Source: Tretioscincus oriximinensis
Taxonomy: Eukaryota; Chordata; Lepidosauria; Squamata; Gymnophthalmidae
Direction of reading: 5' to 3'
Assembly: GCA_022410635.1 (NCBI GenBank)
Contig: JAJVDF010000046.1
Location: 1,040,839 to 1,104,838 of the forward strand
DNA length: 64,000 nt
Position 1 is the stretch's first letter. The number at the start of each line of letters is the position of its first letter. The notes beneath the pieces were generated by a model, which was given only the letters and a program-made list of their open reading frames with translations, had not been told where the DNA came from and made no database searches. Both the position numbers and the translations under genes were made by a program. This document shows positions 1 to 11,940 of the stretch, one piece after another.

Positions 1-2678
1 CACGTTCTGATTGGCACTCTGCCCTTAAGAATAGACTATTGTGTTTGGGGGTTTGGTATTTTTTTCCTTTCTTGACCAGACGTATCTGGTCTACTGCCAT
101 TGTCCCTAGCCATAGGGTCATTTCCTGGATTGAACACCCCTGGCTGGTGACATCACAACTGGGAAACAGCATTTTCTCAGCTGCATTTTTACTTGGCAAC
201 ATATAGTTGTTGTTTTTAGAGTTCTACCAGAGAGCCTCATTCTGTGGTAAAATTGACATATGAGAATTTATTAGACTTACTGGTGGGATCAAAATTTAAT
301 GGGGAATGTTGTTCACTTAGCCATTCAATGACATATTTGCTAAACAGATTCTTCCTCTACTAGGTGTTGGAAGAAACTGCATCCCTGATGATAATTTCAT
401 TAAAAATTATTTTTATGAAATCAAACTATGACGAGGACTACAAGGCTCTTAGAACAGTAATTCTGAATATCAATGTCAAATGCATGCTACATTGCTTTAC
501 TACAGTTTATTGTCTATGCTATTTCTTTCTAGGAAGCAGGAACTGATATTTATTAAAATTGTTAGAAACTCACAAGTCACGATTATTACTGCAGCAAGGT
601 AAATTTCAGTATCAAAAGGTGTCTGCCAAAGATGTATCCTAAGCAATGCACCTCAAAGTGGGATAGAGCATAGAGGCCTTCTAAATCTTTTGAAGGAATG
701 TAAGTTCCTGAAGCTCTTGGGGGCATTTCAGAGGTGTACTTTGTTGCACTGCTAAAATGAGTCCTCCGGTGGTATATTAGGTCATGTGTAGCAGTATGTA
801 AGGTCATGTAGGCCCTTTGGGGCACCCTATGATGCATCCTGTGTAATACTGTAAACACACGAATGCTTGATTTAAAAAATATATGTGTTAATTTCAGAGA
901 AATTCTAGCAAATAATGAATATTAACTGCTTCCTATGTTCCAGGAGACTTTTACAAATATGGGCTACAGGACATTTTTCACTATTCTCAAACTGAAGGAA
1001 GGATGCCACACATTACCGTATTGCCTGTCTCATCCGCGATGATAACTGCACTTGACACAGCATCCCTAGAGTGTGTTGTGTTCAGAATTTTTAACATGGA
1101 AGATTTCTGCAAACCCACAGTAAATGTTCTTTGCAGAAGCATCCTTGAGTTCACTTGACATTCTCTTCCTTTCATATCGTAGTCACAGATTTAATAGGTT
1201 ACAGAAAAGAAGTGAGAACGTCTTGTCTGCTCACTGATGTTGTATGAACATGTTAGAAAATATACAGTTTGTATATAAAGATCAATGTGTAATCCTTTCA
1301 AGATGAGTGTTTCTAAGATGGTGTATCAAAATACTTCTTTCTGCTCGAGGCACAAGAGTAAACCAAACAAGATTTCTTTAAATAAGGCTATTTAGATAAA
1401 CACAATTCCAGTTTATCTTTATCTTTGGCAATGAAACACAAGAGGTAGGGAAACTTAGGAGGCCATTTCCAGCTAATGCTTTACTCTAGAGAGAGGACAT
1501 CAGGTTGTGATCTCCTGTGAAATGTAGACTCATCCTCTCCTTCTTGTTTGCTAGTAGATTAATCTGGTTGCCCTTTTCAGAAACTGTGGAGGCATTTGAG
1601 AATACACTCAATCTGGTTTACTAAGCATCTCATTTGCCTGCTATCTCTCACTATCAGAGATGCACCTTCTGAGGCAGAAGGTAATGATTTAAATTTGTGT
1701 GAAACAACAAAAGCAAGCTGGAGAGTCTGGTGTGGTTTAGAAAGTCACTGCACGGCTGTTTTGGGCATTTCCAATTTCCTCGTAGTGGAACAGCTACTAA
1801 TGGGCTGTTCAGGACTTTGCAAACATGTGGCCTATGGACTTCATGGACACAGCCTTGAATTGGTCTTGGCTACATATTGAGATAATCAAAACTGATTTAT
1901 AAGTAGTCTTATTATAAATCTATTATCATGAGTTGTGTATTTACTGGAGGGATAGAGATGGCCTAGTTCTGGCCATTTAATATATCATTTGGAATCCTGA
2001 TTAACCTGTGATTGACATGCCAGCTGTTCTCGCAATACTTTTGTTGGCCTTACTTTGATATCATGGAACAATTAGGTATTTCAACATAATCACATCACGT
2101 TATCTTGTGGAGGTTGAAAAGCACCCTAGCATTTGTGAAACTGGTGCGCAAAAGAGCTGGAGCCCTAAATGTGCAGGTTCCAGTCTGTAGCTCTATATAA
2201 GAAGGGAGATACTGGGAAGAGGGTACACTTACTCTTTCCCTATTATTCTGAGGAGGCCAAGCCCTTAAGCTCCTTCCTATTGCTGTAGTGAACCTATTTA
2301 AAGAGCTCTACAGTAGACCAGGCTTCATATTCTAAACTGTAAAACATGTACAAGTTTTGGGAGTGCACTGGGAATACTGCCATGAATGGTGCCATAAAAG
2401 TGCTCCTGGATGGGATTTTCAAAAGCCAAAAACATTTATTTCTGGCCTTCAAGGATTGGGTTAGACTTCAAAACTGGAACTGGGATGCAATGGGGCCACC
2501 TGCCCCAACACAAGTTGACCTACACTAAATATACTACAACAGTCCATAAAATGCAAAAAATCTCCCATCAGTCACTATTCTAATAGAACACAGTATGCAG
2601 AGAACAGAAAAGCTTGATAAAAGTAGTGTTCTTTATGTGCAAAAGTCCTGATTCATTACCTAGTACTGTAAGGCACAT
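1..2678. other. Unique AT-rich DNA, no gene recognised
   Basis: No reading frame longer than about 95 codons, no recognisable protein motif, no tRNA boxes and no terminal inverted repeats were seen. Short open frames are scattered on both strands without codon structure. It may be intron or intergenic DNA. Confidence 0.6.
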
Positions 2679-2690
2679 AATGTGGAAAAA

Positions 2691-2862
2691 CCAGCAAGGG
2701 AGCTTCCTGTGGTTGGAGACTAACAAGAAAAAGGTAAATGCTCAATAAGACGTAGACGTGTCTACAAAAGCTTATGCCACCTAGATTTCTCTTGTTAGTC
2801 TCCAAGTGCTATAAGCCCTCTTGCTGGATTTTCTACTAAGAATAACATGGCTATTTCTCTGA
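2691..2862 (+). mobile_element. Penelope-like element, old fold-back 3'-end copy
   Basis: The right half reads as the 3' end of the Penelope-like family seen elsewhere here: AAGCTTATGCCACC, then TTGTTAGTCTCCAAGTGCT, then the terminal stub ending ACATGGCTATTTCTCTGAA. The left half is an inverted, diverged copy of the same segment (CCAGCAAGGG...GAGACTAAC), joined near the short palindrome GTAGACGTGTCTAC. A 12-bp direct repeat AATGTGGAAAAA flanks the unit at 2679-2690 and 2863-2874, which is its target site duplication. The arms no longer match well, so this is older than the copies at 7540 and 23278. No protein is encoded. Confidence 0.8.
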
Positions 2863-2874
2863 AATGTGGAAAAA

Positions 2875-4589
2875 GACATAACTATTTTTATCATGGGCAG
2901 CCTCTGAAAAAAGCAGACCAGGAAACCATAAGACATCAGGCTGTGGGATTTTCTCTTTGGGGATGGAACATGAAAAAATAAATGCTCACAAGATTGGTTT
3001 TATAACACTAAAATTCATTTTGAGGTTACATACATGCTCTGTAGCCTATTCTTGTAATGTCAGTGGAATTATTTCCTTGCACCGAATAATATAAAAAGTT
3101 AAACACCCAGAATTGGGAATTTAACTCCTGATACCTATTATTTGCTAGCAAATAAAGGTTCTCAAGTTTTATGCAGTGGCTAGGTTCACCCAAGGGGAAA
3201 CAGCAGGGCAGAAAAAAAGAAAGAATAGGAATTCCCTACACTGTTTTCTGCCATCTCCAGCCCTATTTTATCACTCCTACATACTGCCACCAGCTCCGAT
3301 GGAGTTTGGTCTCAACAACTGGAAGTCCCGTCCTTGGGGGTCTTCTAAAAAAGGCAGAAGAAAACACCCCCCAAAGACTGGGGTCTCCAGCAGCAAGAGT
3401 TCTAAGCAGATCTCCTACCTTTTCTGTAATGACTCATTTGCAAATAGCTGATTGCAGCTAGGAAATCCCTTGCTCCCAGCTTAGGCAATCAGCTGTTCTC
3501 AGGGTTCTGAACAAGAGAAAAGGAAAACAAAACATGGGTGGGAAAGGCAGTTTTCTTGCTGCCCTGAACCCCAGCCTTTGGGGGTTCTTCTATCTTTCCC
3601 ATAAGACCCCCAAGGACTTAATGGGATTTCCACCTGGATTATATGGAAAACACATGCGTCCAGCTCAGATCTAAACAGCTTTGGATCTCATTCTTTTCCC
3701 TAGTTGTGTGTTTTATTGGTTAAAATACACGGAATACAAATTCAGTTTTGAGTAGAGAAGCAACAATATAAGTCAAATAGGCCATGCTTAGCTTTTCAGT
3801 TCTTCCAAAACAGTTTTAAATGTCATGAAAGAGAGGAGCGTTTTATAAGTTGCTATGGTATATAAGAGCAGTGGCTGTCTTTTAAGCCAGGATTTAATGT
3901 TTAGAGGATTTAAGTAATTCACATTATCTGAAGGTTTATGTGCTAAACTGATTGATAGAAGCTGAGTACCCAGGAGCTTGATTGATGGGGCACTGCACAA
4001 AGAAAACCATTTTTTTTATTTATTTGGTTTAGAAGCTATACCTTTTGTCAAATTTACACTACAACAGTAGCCTACCTCAGAGAACAAATTTATTCTTTGC
4101 CAACCAACTTCTCTTGTCCTTTCTTCTTTTTTAAGCTTAAAATCCACTACTTTCCATATTACACATTCTACTACTAAGAAGGTCTACCCAACTGAGCAGA
4201 TGATAGGAACAAATGGATGCTGAACTCCCTCCTCTTTTACTTTTCCTACTCATAACACTCAGTAACAGGCACAAGAGATTCTGGCTACAATAGTAGGTTA
4301 TTGTTGGCCATAAACCATGCTTGTCATACTTTTGATCTTTCCTGTAGTTGCACAAAAGGGAATTCTACACAACAATCCTTCTGCACAGAACTGGGGTAGG
4401 AATGTGGCAAAAAACATAGTGTTTGTATTCACTGTGTGCCTTTCTTCCCCTTCCCTAGTTACTCCAACTAAAGGTATCTGGTAACTTGATATAATGTTAT
4501 TTTGTGGAAGCACAACTTGTGGAAGAAGAAGAGCTGAGAAATTTCATTGCTACTGAATGGTTAATCACATAGGATCTTTCACGTGGACC
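2875..4589. other. Unique DNA, nothing recognised
   Basis: Two overlapping open frames of about 90 codons near 3171-3461 have no recognisable domain, and the frames compete with each other. No repeat family was identified. Confidence 0.55.
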
Positions 4590-4715
4590 TTTAGGCAATT
4601 TTCTTAGCAGAGATACAGGCATGATTTGTCATTACATATTGCTGAGGAGAGGCTGGAATTGAATTGGTGACCCTTTGAAAGGCCACTTGATCTATCACTG
4701 AGCTACAGCCATTCT
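4590..4715 (-). mobile_element. tRNA-derived SINE, degraded 5' head
   Basis: Read on the minus strand from 4713, the sequence has an A-box-like GGCTGTAGCTCAGTGATAGA, followed about 40 nt later by a B-box-like stretch, CAATTCAATTCCAGCCTC. This is the internal pol III promoter layout of a common squamate tRNA-derived SINE. The body towards 4590 is weakly preserved and the left end is approximate. It cannot be a working tRNA gene: the acceptor stem is missing and the anticodon arm is degenerate. Confidence 0.6.
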
Positions 4716-4906
4716 CTGAAAAGCATTAGAAAAGTCTATATCTTGCAGTTCCAATAGCCATGTGATGTCATCTGAGTGGTCTGAGACAAGGATTTCTCTA
4801 GCTTTCTGCAAGCACTGTTGTTATTTCTGCAATCAACAGTCCCACTTATAGGAAACTAGTGGAATTAGCCCATTGCATTTTGGTAATGCAACAGACTCTG
4901 GCCTCT

Positions 4907-4962
4907 CCTCCTATCCCCCTTTCACTTCCTTGCCCCTCCTATCCCCCTTTCACTTCCTGCTT
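4907..4962. repeat. Tandem duplication, 28-bp unit
   Basis: Two almost identical 28-bp units beginning CCTCCTATCCCCCTTTCACT lie head to tail at 4907 and 4935. They border the pyrimidine tract that follows. Confidence 0.85.
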
Positions 4963-5045
4963 CTTTGTTTGGTCCCTCTTTCTGTTTCCTTCCTTCTTTC
5001 TTTTTTCTTTTTTCTTTTCCTTTCCTTCCCTCTTTCATCCATTCC
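4963..5045. repeat. Pyrimidine-rich (TTTC/TTCC) low-complexity tract
   Basis: About 80 bp of almost pure C and T on the plus strand. It produces artefactual Phe/Ser/Leu-rich frames on the plus strand and Lys/Arg/Glu-rich frames on the minus strand. Confidence 0.9.
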
Positions 5046-7527
5046 CTTGTTTTTCCTGTCCTCCCTGTACTAGCCCCAGTACTGAATCCTGGGGTATTGC
5101 TCTTCTCACACGTTTTCACCAAAAGAGCTATTCATTTATTACTCCCTCCTGTTTTCTGTCTTTTAGCCTGTTTCCAACCCAGGACTGCAGTCTCTGGAAG
5201 CTGCCTAGGTCCNAAGCCCTGTCATTGGTCTTCTGAAGGCTGTCAAAGTTCTGAACCCTGACATTGGTCATTATATCTTGGAGTGTTGAACTCTCCCACA
5301 CACTTTTTTATTACTTATGATAATGTTTCTGATGTTTCTTCACACATATACATACAAATAATGAGTGGAACTAGGGAAATCAAAAGCATATGCTTTTGAA
5401 AGCTGTAAACTAACAACAGCAGCAAACCCCCCAAACAATCCCACAGATGAAATTACAATACTGTAATTTTTTCTCAGTAAGAAAAAAGGATGACCAAATC
5501 CCAATTTAGAAATCCTCAAACTGGGCAGACCTTAAAGAAAACAGTACATGAAATAAAGAAAGAAATGATATTTTGAATGCTGTAAGAATCACTTTGGAGA
5601 AACATGGGATGGAAGGGAAACACTGCATGTCTGAAATAAAATCTCATACATTGTTGTGATTTCCCTGTGGCTGATCCTGAATTAATGAGTAGTAGAAGTT
5701 GTATGTAACTGCATCCTGAGTGAGCAGCCAGGTGTAGAGCAAGCAGGTGGAAGGAAGGAAGGGCTCATAGAATGCTAGCAAAATAAATTGCTATCTCAGA
5801 AGAGACCTAATTATCTGGAGATGCTCTCCCATAGAGTCCCACCAGTACAGCTCTGTCTATGTGAGATGGAGCCTGATCTGTATTAAAAGAGTCCTTAATA
5901 CAGATCACTGGCATTCATTAATTGGTTTTTCATTACACTAGTGAGAACTCCTGGCCCCAGATTCATAGTATTGGAAGCATGCAGATAGCACACCTCCTAT
6001 GTTCAAGAATATGGGGAGGTAGTTGTTGCCAACATGACAGCATACTCTCAAAATCCATTGGGAGGCTGAGGCTCGGAACCTTTGATCCTAGTAATCAGAA
6101 GCTTGTGGGGTGCAGCTTCAAAGCTTGCTAAAGTTTTGAGATTGTGCTGTACACTGTGGCTTAATGTGGATCAACTGTGGCTGATCTGTCAGTCTATGGC
6201 AGCTTAGATTCATCTTATGTGCAGCTTAGATTCAGGAACTTCAGAGGTGGGTTTTGACAACATACTATGCTGTGTTAGCAAAATCCATCCCCTTTTCAGT
6301 AATTTCACATCAATGCCAAGCTAAAGACTCAAATAATATGGATTCACTAATCCAGAGTACTGTAAGATAAGCACAGAAAGGGTCTAATAGATGCTTTGCT
6401 GACCCAATAGCAACAAAAGTGTTTGCTTGTCAATTTCAGATTCAAGGGCTACTCAAGAAATGCCCATTTCTGAGCTTTCTCAGATACATAGGTGATTCTC
6501 ACATTTGGAGAGTTTTATCAGCTATGAAATTGTATGTTTTTAAGCAAAATCGGTTTTCACACTCTCTCTTTTTGACATGCTGCTTATCTCTATAATTGAA
6601 CGGATGGCTGTTGGATTTATTTTTGCCATGTGGGAATTTGCATGACTGACAAAGATAAAGCCATCACCAATCATTAAATTTTAAAATGGTTGTGTTGTAA
6701 TTCATNTTCTGCAGGGTAATACCAGTCCAAATTGGAACTATCTTCTTCCAATGCACATGCCACAGTTTCTTCATGTCAAAAAATGAAGAAAATGAAAAAG
6801 GGTGAGAAGAATCTTCCTTCTAGTGTAAATTGCAAATAGTCACTTGAAACCAACCCAATATAAAGCAATGATTACTGACCAAAGCATAATGCATTAGTGC
6901 CCTTTTTATTTAACTTTTATATAACCCAGATCCTCATATACATTTTCCTTCTTGAAATTTGGGTTTAAAAAGCATGAAATTATATTTCGGTAAATACTGT
7001 TTACACCAAACATTATTATAAGTGAGTTAAGGTCTGGGTACCTGATGTGTCAATCATAATGACTTATTGATGGTTTTAAACAATGTATTTCTTCCAAAAA
7101 TTGGGAACATCTATCCAACTTGTAAAAATCCAAATAAATATTGCCTCATTATTTATTTATTTTTTATCCCAATGGCAATCCTTTTAGCTTTCTTAATTAA
7201 AGCTTTTTCATGATAAAAATGAGATATTGGGGACAATCCTAAATTGCTTCATGGAAAATGTCCTACTCCATAGTTACTCTTCAGTTTAGTTAGAATGAAT
7301 CTTGTACTGTTGAGATTTGAAAGAATTCACAACATAACAGAGTAGCATTTGGTTAAATATAAAATAATTGGGATAAAGTATATTAGCAAAAAATAATAAC
7401 TCTTAATACTGTTGACTGAATATTTAATTATGATGCTAACTGGGATACAGAGTTACATTCTTTCCATACCTACTTTAACTTGACTGCAGGACTTGATCAA
7501 ACTGCAACAGTCCAGCAAATAAAGAAC
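5046..7527. other. Unique AT-rich DNA with two small palindromes
   Basis: No gene seen. An 18-bp perfect palindrome (CAAAAGCATATGCTTTTG) lies at 5381-5398. The part from about 6580 to 6900 has a mixed-base, low-repeat texture of the kind seen in conserved non-coding elements, but conservation cannot be judged from one sequence. Confidence 0.5.
5874..5907. repeat. Perfect 12-bp inverted repeat
   Basis: Arms TGATCTGTATTA (5874-5885) and TAATACAGATCA (5896-5907) are perfect reverse complements around a 10-nt loop. No T-run terminator or known small-RNA motif accompanies it. Confidence 0.8.
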
Positions 7528-7539
7528 AAATTCATCCAT

Positions 7540-7869
7540 TTCAGAGAAATAGCCGTGTTAGTCTAGCAGAAAGTCCAGCAAAGGAGCTAGCAGCACTTTG
7601 AGACTAACTTAAGAAAAGTGGTTGGCATAAGCTTTCGTAGACAGGTCTACTTCTTCAGATGCTGAGGGACTAATGCTAGGGTCAAGTATTTATAGGAAAA
7701 TGTGAATGGGGGAAGACATATGCTTTGTCTTCTCCCATTCACATTTTCCTATAAATACCTGACCCTAGCATTAGTCCCTCAGTATCTGAAGAAGTAGACC
7801 TGTCTACGAAAGCTTATGCCAACCACTTTTCTCAAGTTAGTCTCAAAGTGCTGCTAGCTCCTTTGCTGG
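7540..7869 (-). mobile_element. Penelope-like element, long fold-back copy
   Basis: This is an inverted repeat with arms of about 145 bp (7574-7718 and 7726-7870) and a 7-nt loop (TATGCTT). Only a few mismatches separate the arms. Both arms are the 3' end of the same Penelope-like family, recognised by GCATAAGCTTTCGTAGACA and by GCTAGCAGCACTTTGAGACT. A single stub of about 34 nt (TTCAGAGAAATAGCCGTG...) lies outside the palindrome, on the left side only; by comparison with the other copies this marks the sense 3' terminus, so the copy points left. The 12-bp direct repeat AAATTCATCCAT at 7528-7539 and 7870-7881 is the target duplication. No protein is encoded. The near-identical arms suggest a recent insertion or arm-to-arm gene conversion. 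Confidence 0.88.
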
Positions 7870-7881
7870 AAATTCATCCAT

Positions 7882-8272
7882 GTTTGTTCATGGATGTAAC
7901 TTTACCCAAATTGATTAAGATTTATACCAGAGCTTTATTTTTGTGGTAATAGTCAGTCACATGAAAACAAATATTCAAAAACACTAGTTAACAGTCTAAC
8001 ACATACCAGTCTTTTTCTCTCTCTCTCAGGAATGCTCTAGGCTAGAAAAGGCAGACTAAGGATATGTTAAGAACATAACAGCCTTACAGTACCCTCTAAT
8101 GCACATTCAAGATTTTTTTAAATTATTGGAAATGCAGCCTAAAGTGATTCCAAATATTTTTGGGCTGTTTTGTTTGGACACAGCCCTCATTTCATGCATC
8201 ACGGATGTTTTCATAGATTTAATTTGAAAAATCTTTAATTTTATATTTTTTTATCTGTTCTTGTTGCATTTA
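7882..8272. other. Unique AT-rich DNA, nothing recognised
   Basis: No open frame, motif or repeat recognised. Confidence 0.5.
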
Positions 8273-8476
8273 CAATTGTGGCTACAACAAGAAATTCGCT
8301 TACCAGGGGCTTCTCCCTGGCATGGAGAAGTTGCCGGTGGCAGCAGCGAGGTCTGGTCTGGTCTAGGAGTTGCGTTCTCAGCTTGCTGATCAGGAAGCTC
8401 TGTGAGGTGAGGCACGACTTCTGGCACTTGTTGCCAGGCAAGCGCTGTCATGATTCTGGTTACTAGCTACAATAAA
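8273..8476. other. GC-richer island with weak inverted ends
   Basis: About 200 bp clearly richer in G and C than its surroundings. The edges carry a weak inverted similarity (ATTGTGGCTA on the left, TAGCTACAAT on the right), which could be decayed terminal repeats of a small DNA transposon. No target duplication was found. Open frames of about 66 codons occur on both strands and none resembles a known protein. Confidence 0.3.
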
Positions 8477-10844
8477 AGTAAAATATCTAACCCCAAAATG
8501 TAGGATATCTTGATTCCTGGGCATTGCGTTTAATTTATAATATGCAACAATATATTATATCAATTAATTTGTTCTAAGTCACTATTTTGAGATATAAATA
8601 TATATATGCTGCTGTTAAATGGTCTCCAAAGACATGTATGTGAAATCTGTGGGACCTTCTAATTCCGTCCTGAGGTTTCCAGAATGCATGGCTAATGCTA
8701 CCTTCGTCTCTACTTTCCAATCTAATTTATCAAGCTAATTTATCAACCATATTGATTCCTCAAATGTAGATTGCATTATCAACTATATTCTAAGTACCTA
8801 TCTGATCGATTAACATTATTTTTTAGCAACCAGGGACTGGCCTAAAATTTGTTTTCTATTTTCAATAACAATTGAAACCTGTTATATTGCATCACAGGGT
8901 GGTAACTTGATGGGGGACAAATACTTAAGACCTCCTCACTAGGAGTGCAATGCCACCATGGCAACTTCCAGGACACGCTCCTCCTGCTCACGTGGGTCCC
9001 AGTAGACACACTGTGCACCTACAGGGAACCAATCTCAGGTTGCTAAAAATAATTGGCTGCTGGTTCCCTGATTTTGCAGGACTTTGCATGCAAATCTTGG
9101 CCCAGATGCGGAAGTCTTCCAAGCCATGGTTTGTACATGGCAATGGGAGCAAATCCCTGGAGGAATCTGCTGCTGAATCGCTCTTTTCCCATAATCAGAA
9201 ATCATAGAGCAATGGACCAATTCAGCACAATCAGAGCTGACAGCCCACGATTAAGTATGGCAGAGCAGCACCCAGGTCGATCCCATAGAGTTAAGTTTAT
9301 CCAGAGTAGATGCAGCCCACGTTCAGCTGCCCTGTTCTAGCATGTTGGCAAAACATCTTGCTGACTCAGTAGTGACTGCAAATGCTAACATTGTTCCTTG
9401 TGTGCAGACATAGAGGTTGCTCAAGTCAGTCTTATGCATTGAATGTGGCCCTCTGTGTCCCTGAGCTTCAGGTGAGTTAAAGTGGAGAAATGTTTCTTCT
9501 ATACCTTTTCTGCACTGGTTCTTATTTCAGATTACATCACAGCATAGGGCTCTGCTATCCCGTGTTATTTGTATTTGCTGAACAATAGTGTCTGGTAATC
9601 AAAGGAAAATGAATAAGTTCCTAAAATGGACTTAGAAATCTCAGACAACTAAGCTGTTTTTGATAGACCCATGTTGCTGCACATTACGTAAAGCCAACCT
9701 TTGGATCGAGCAATGCAGGGCAAGTCTAGAGTGGTGAGTGTTGGTGGATGCTGAGGCCAGGAACAAGTGTTTCAAGCTTGTGAAGTTGATGGACCTGCCA
9801 GACAGACAACCCTACCCACAGGAATCCATGGGAGATCACTGAAATAGTAGTCCCTTGGAGAAGGCTCTGGCATTATTTTGACCTTGTGTCCATGTGGATA
9901 TTACATTCTACAAGCATTGTGGATCCTGCTCTAATTTTTGAAGGGATTGTCTACTTCATACATTAGCAATGTCTGCTACCAATCTTACTTTGGAATAGAT
10001 AGTTTCCCTTCATTTTTCCCCCTGGGTGCTTCCAATATAGAATTACTTATCACCAACCAGATTTCTCCAAAACAACAATGTATACAAAAATAAAAGATAG
10101 GACATGAATTGCAACTTTTTTTCTTTATAATAATAATTAAATGAACAGTTTGGAAAATAGCTGGGGCGTCTTGTAATCCAAAAGAAGAAGAAGAAAACTG
10201 CATAATGTTTAAGAAAACATAGTCTTTGCGTGTGCACTGACAGCATGAAAGTGTGGAAATCATTAGCGTCCATTCCTGCATGAAATAGGAGAATTTCATG
10301 AGCTAATGGGAGAATTTCATAATGGGGGCAGAGTTTTAGCTCAAGGTCTGTTTTGAATGCACTCGATTCCAGTCAAGGCATCTAAATTCCCCTAGGGCTT
10401 CAGTTCCGAGGCACTTGTTCAATAGTCACTGCCCAGAAATAATCGCATATACACAGAAGGCCGTATTAAAAAGATTACAAATGCAAACTCAGCTCAGAAT
10501 AACCAGGCTGAGCTAAAACAAAACATACTAAAGTCTGCAAATCCTAATAGCTTCCCTTGGCACTGTTGGCATATATTCTTTTCAATAATTTAAAAGACTC
10601 CCATCTGTATAAAATGGGTAGGTTGCTATTTGGAGCCAAAACGGACAAGCAAATTTGACAGATGTCAGAAGGATAAAGAGTATCTCTTCTTTTTTAAACT
10701 AATGGGTAAAGCAAATGTTTTAATGATTGATTTAGGCCTGTTTCTTGTAAGCGATTTTATGGTTGGATCCACACCCTGTAAGGACTTGAAGGATGTGAGA
10801 TCTGCAATGAGGAAATAACATACCACAAGCATTCTTATTTATGT
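8477..10844. other. Unique DNA, no gene recognised
   Basis: The stretch 8890-9340 is richer in G and C and has overlapping open frames on both strands, but no domain or splice-bounded exon could be supported. A roughly 20-bp tandem duplication (GGGAGAATTTCAT repeated) lies around 10285-10322. Nothing else recognised. Confidence 0.5.
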
Positions 10845-11003
10845 ATTTATTTCATTTATTATTCTGTTCTGCCTATATTCAAATGTCTGAGGGCAGGGGA
10901 CAAACAATAAAAACACAATAGGAAAGTACACCTATTAAACACAATAAAAGAGCCTAAAAGTGAGGAGGGAAAGCTATTTCTTCAGTCAAAGGTCAGGGTG
11001 GTA
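10845..11003 (-). mobile_element. L2-type LINE 3' end, fragment
   Basis: On the minus strand the fragment ends in an L2-like 3' terminus and an AAATAAATACATAAATAAG-type tail at the left. Its right part (TTTCTTCAGTCAAAGGTCAG) resembles the same region of the better-preserved L2 at 26313-26790. Heavily decayed, non-coding. Confidence 0.55.
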
Positions 11004-11043
11004 CTCCCATCAGGTACAGCTTTCCCTCTGTACCTGATGGGAG
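11004..11043. repeat. Perfect 16-bp hairpin
   Basis: CTCCCATCAGGTACAG (11004-11019) pairs perfectly with CTGTACCTGATGGGAG (11028-11043) across an 8-nt loop. It sits at the edge of the L2 remnant. Nothing in the flanks suggests a processed small-RNA gene, and a fold-back replication error is equally possible. Confidence 0.85.
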
Positions 11044-11940
11044 GGGGAACTGTTGAAGAGTGGCCAGTCAGGCTTTGAGGGAGTCGTATAATAAGGCTGG
11101 CATCGCCCTCAGTCTGAGGCATTTCTCTTGTGACTGGAGCGGTAGCAGGAAGCTGGTTCTGGGAAGGGTCCGTTTCATAGGCTTGCTTGGTGTAGGGTGG
11201 AGCCGGGAAATGAAACGTCGTGGCAAATACAGAGAAGCAAGGGGGAAGAGCCTGGCTGTTGTTGTCTTCCTGGCCTAGAGGCTTCCAGTTTGCCAAAGTT
11301 CATTTAAACACTGTGTACCTGATTAGTGATCTGTTTATTTTTATTCCACTGATTTATTTGTTGTGATCAATAAACCTGTTATTTTGATTTGAAATATCAT
11401 TTCTTCCCACATTTATTTATTCCTCCAAACTTCCATTTGTATAAGGGAGACTGTGGATAAAGTCTCTCCCCCCCAGGAAGCTTTGTGGATTGAGGCCTGT
11501 GGGCTATAAGGGTTTGTGCTGAACCTTTATTGTGGGCTACCCAGGTAGCTAGAGGGTATTGGGCAGGCATTCAGGTGCTCAGTTGGGGGCAAGTAAACCT
11601 GTTAGGGGTGAACGCCTCAACCATCACAGCCTAAAACCTTCATTTTAAAAAGCCTAAAAGCCCTGTTTCATTTTCTTTCTAATCCCTCCCACTGGTAACA
11701 AGGGCAGAAGGAGCTGCAGCCAATAATAGAAGAGAAACAGAGATATTGGGAAACAACTGGTCCGCAAAGCCTCATGCGGATTGTAGTTAAATATATGAGA
11801 AAGTAAAGGAGTTTTGTCACTGCGTGTGGATGGATGGGTTGTGGTGAAATATTTAATGATTTTGCTACAAAGCTACTAATTGGATCCAACCCTAGAGCAA
11901 GATGTTTCTAGCGTGAGTTCTGTTCTTGTAATCCCTAAGG
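11044..11940. other. Unassigned repeat-like DNA with AATAAA motif
   Basis: Around 11330-11390 the plus strand has GATCAATAAACCTGTTATTT, a polyadenylation-signal-like context, followed by a C-rich run and a GC-moderate stretch to about 11640. This could be the edge of a decayed LTR element or a transcript 3' end. No open frame with known similarity was found, so it is unassigned. Confidence 0.35.

Noticed and set aside
4859..5261. Overlapping 98-125-codon frames
   Set aside because: Dominated by the pyrimidine tract; low-complexity Phe/Ser/Leu/Pro.
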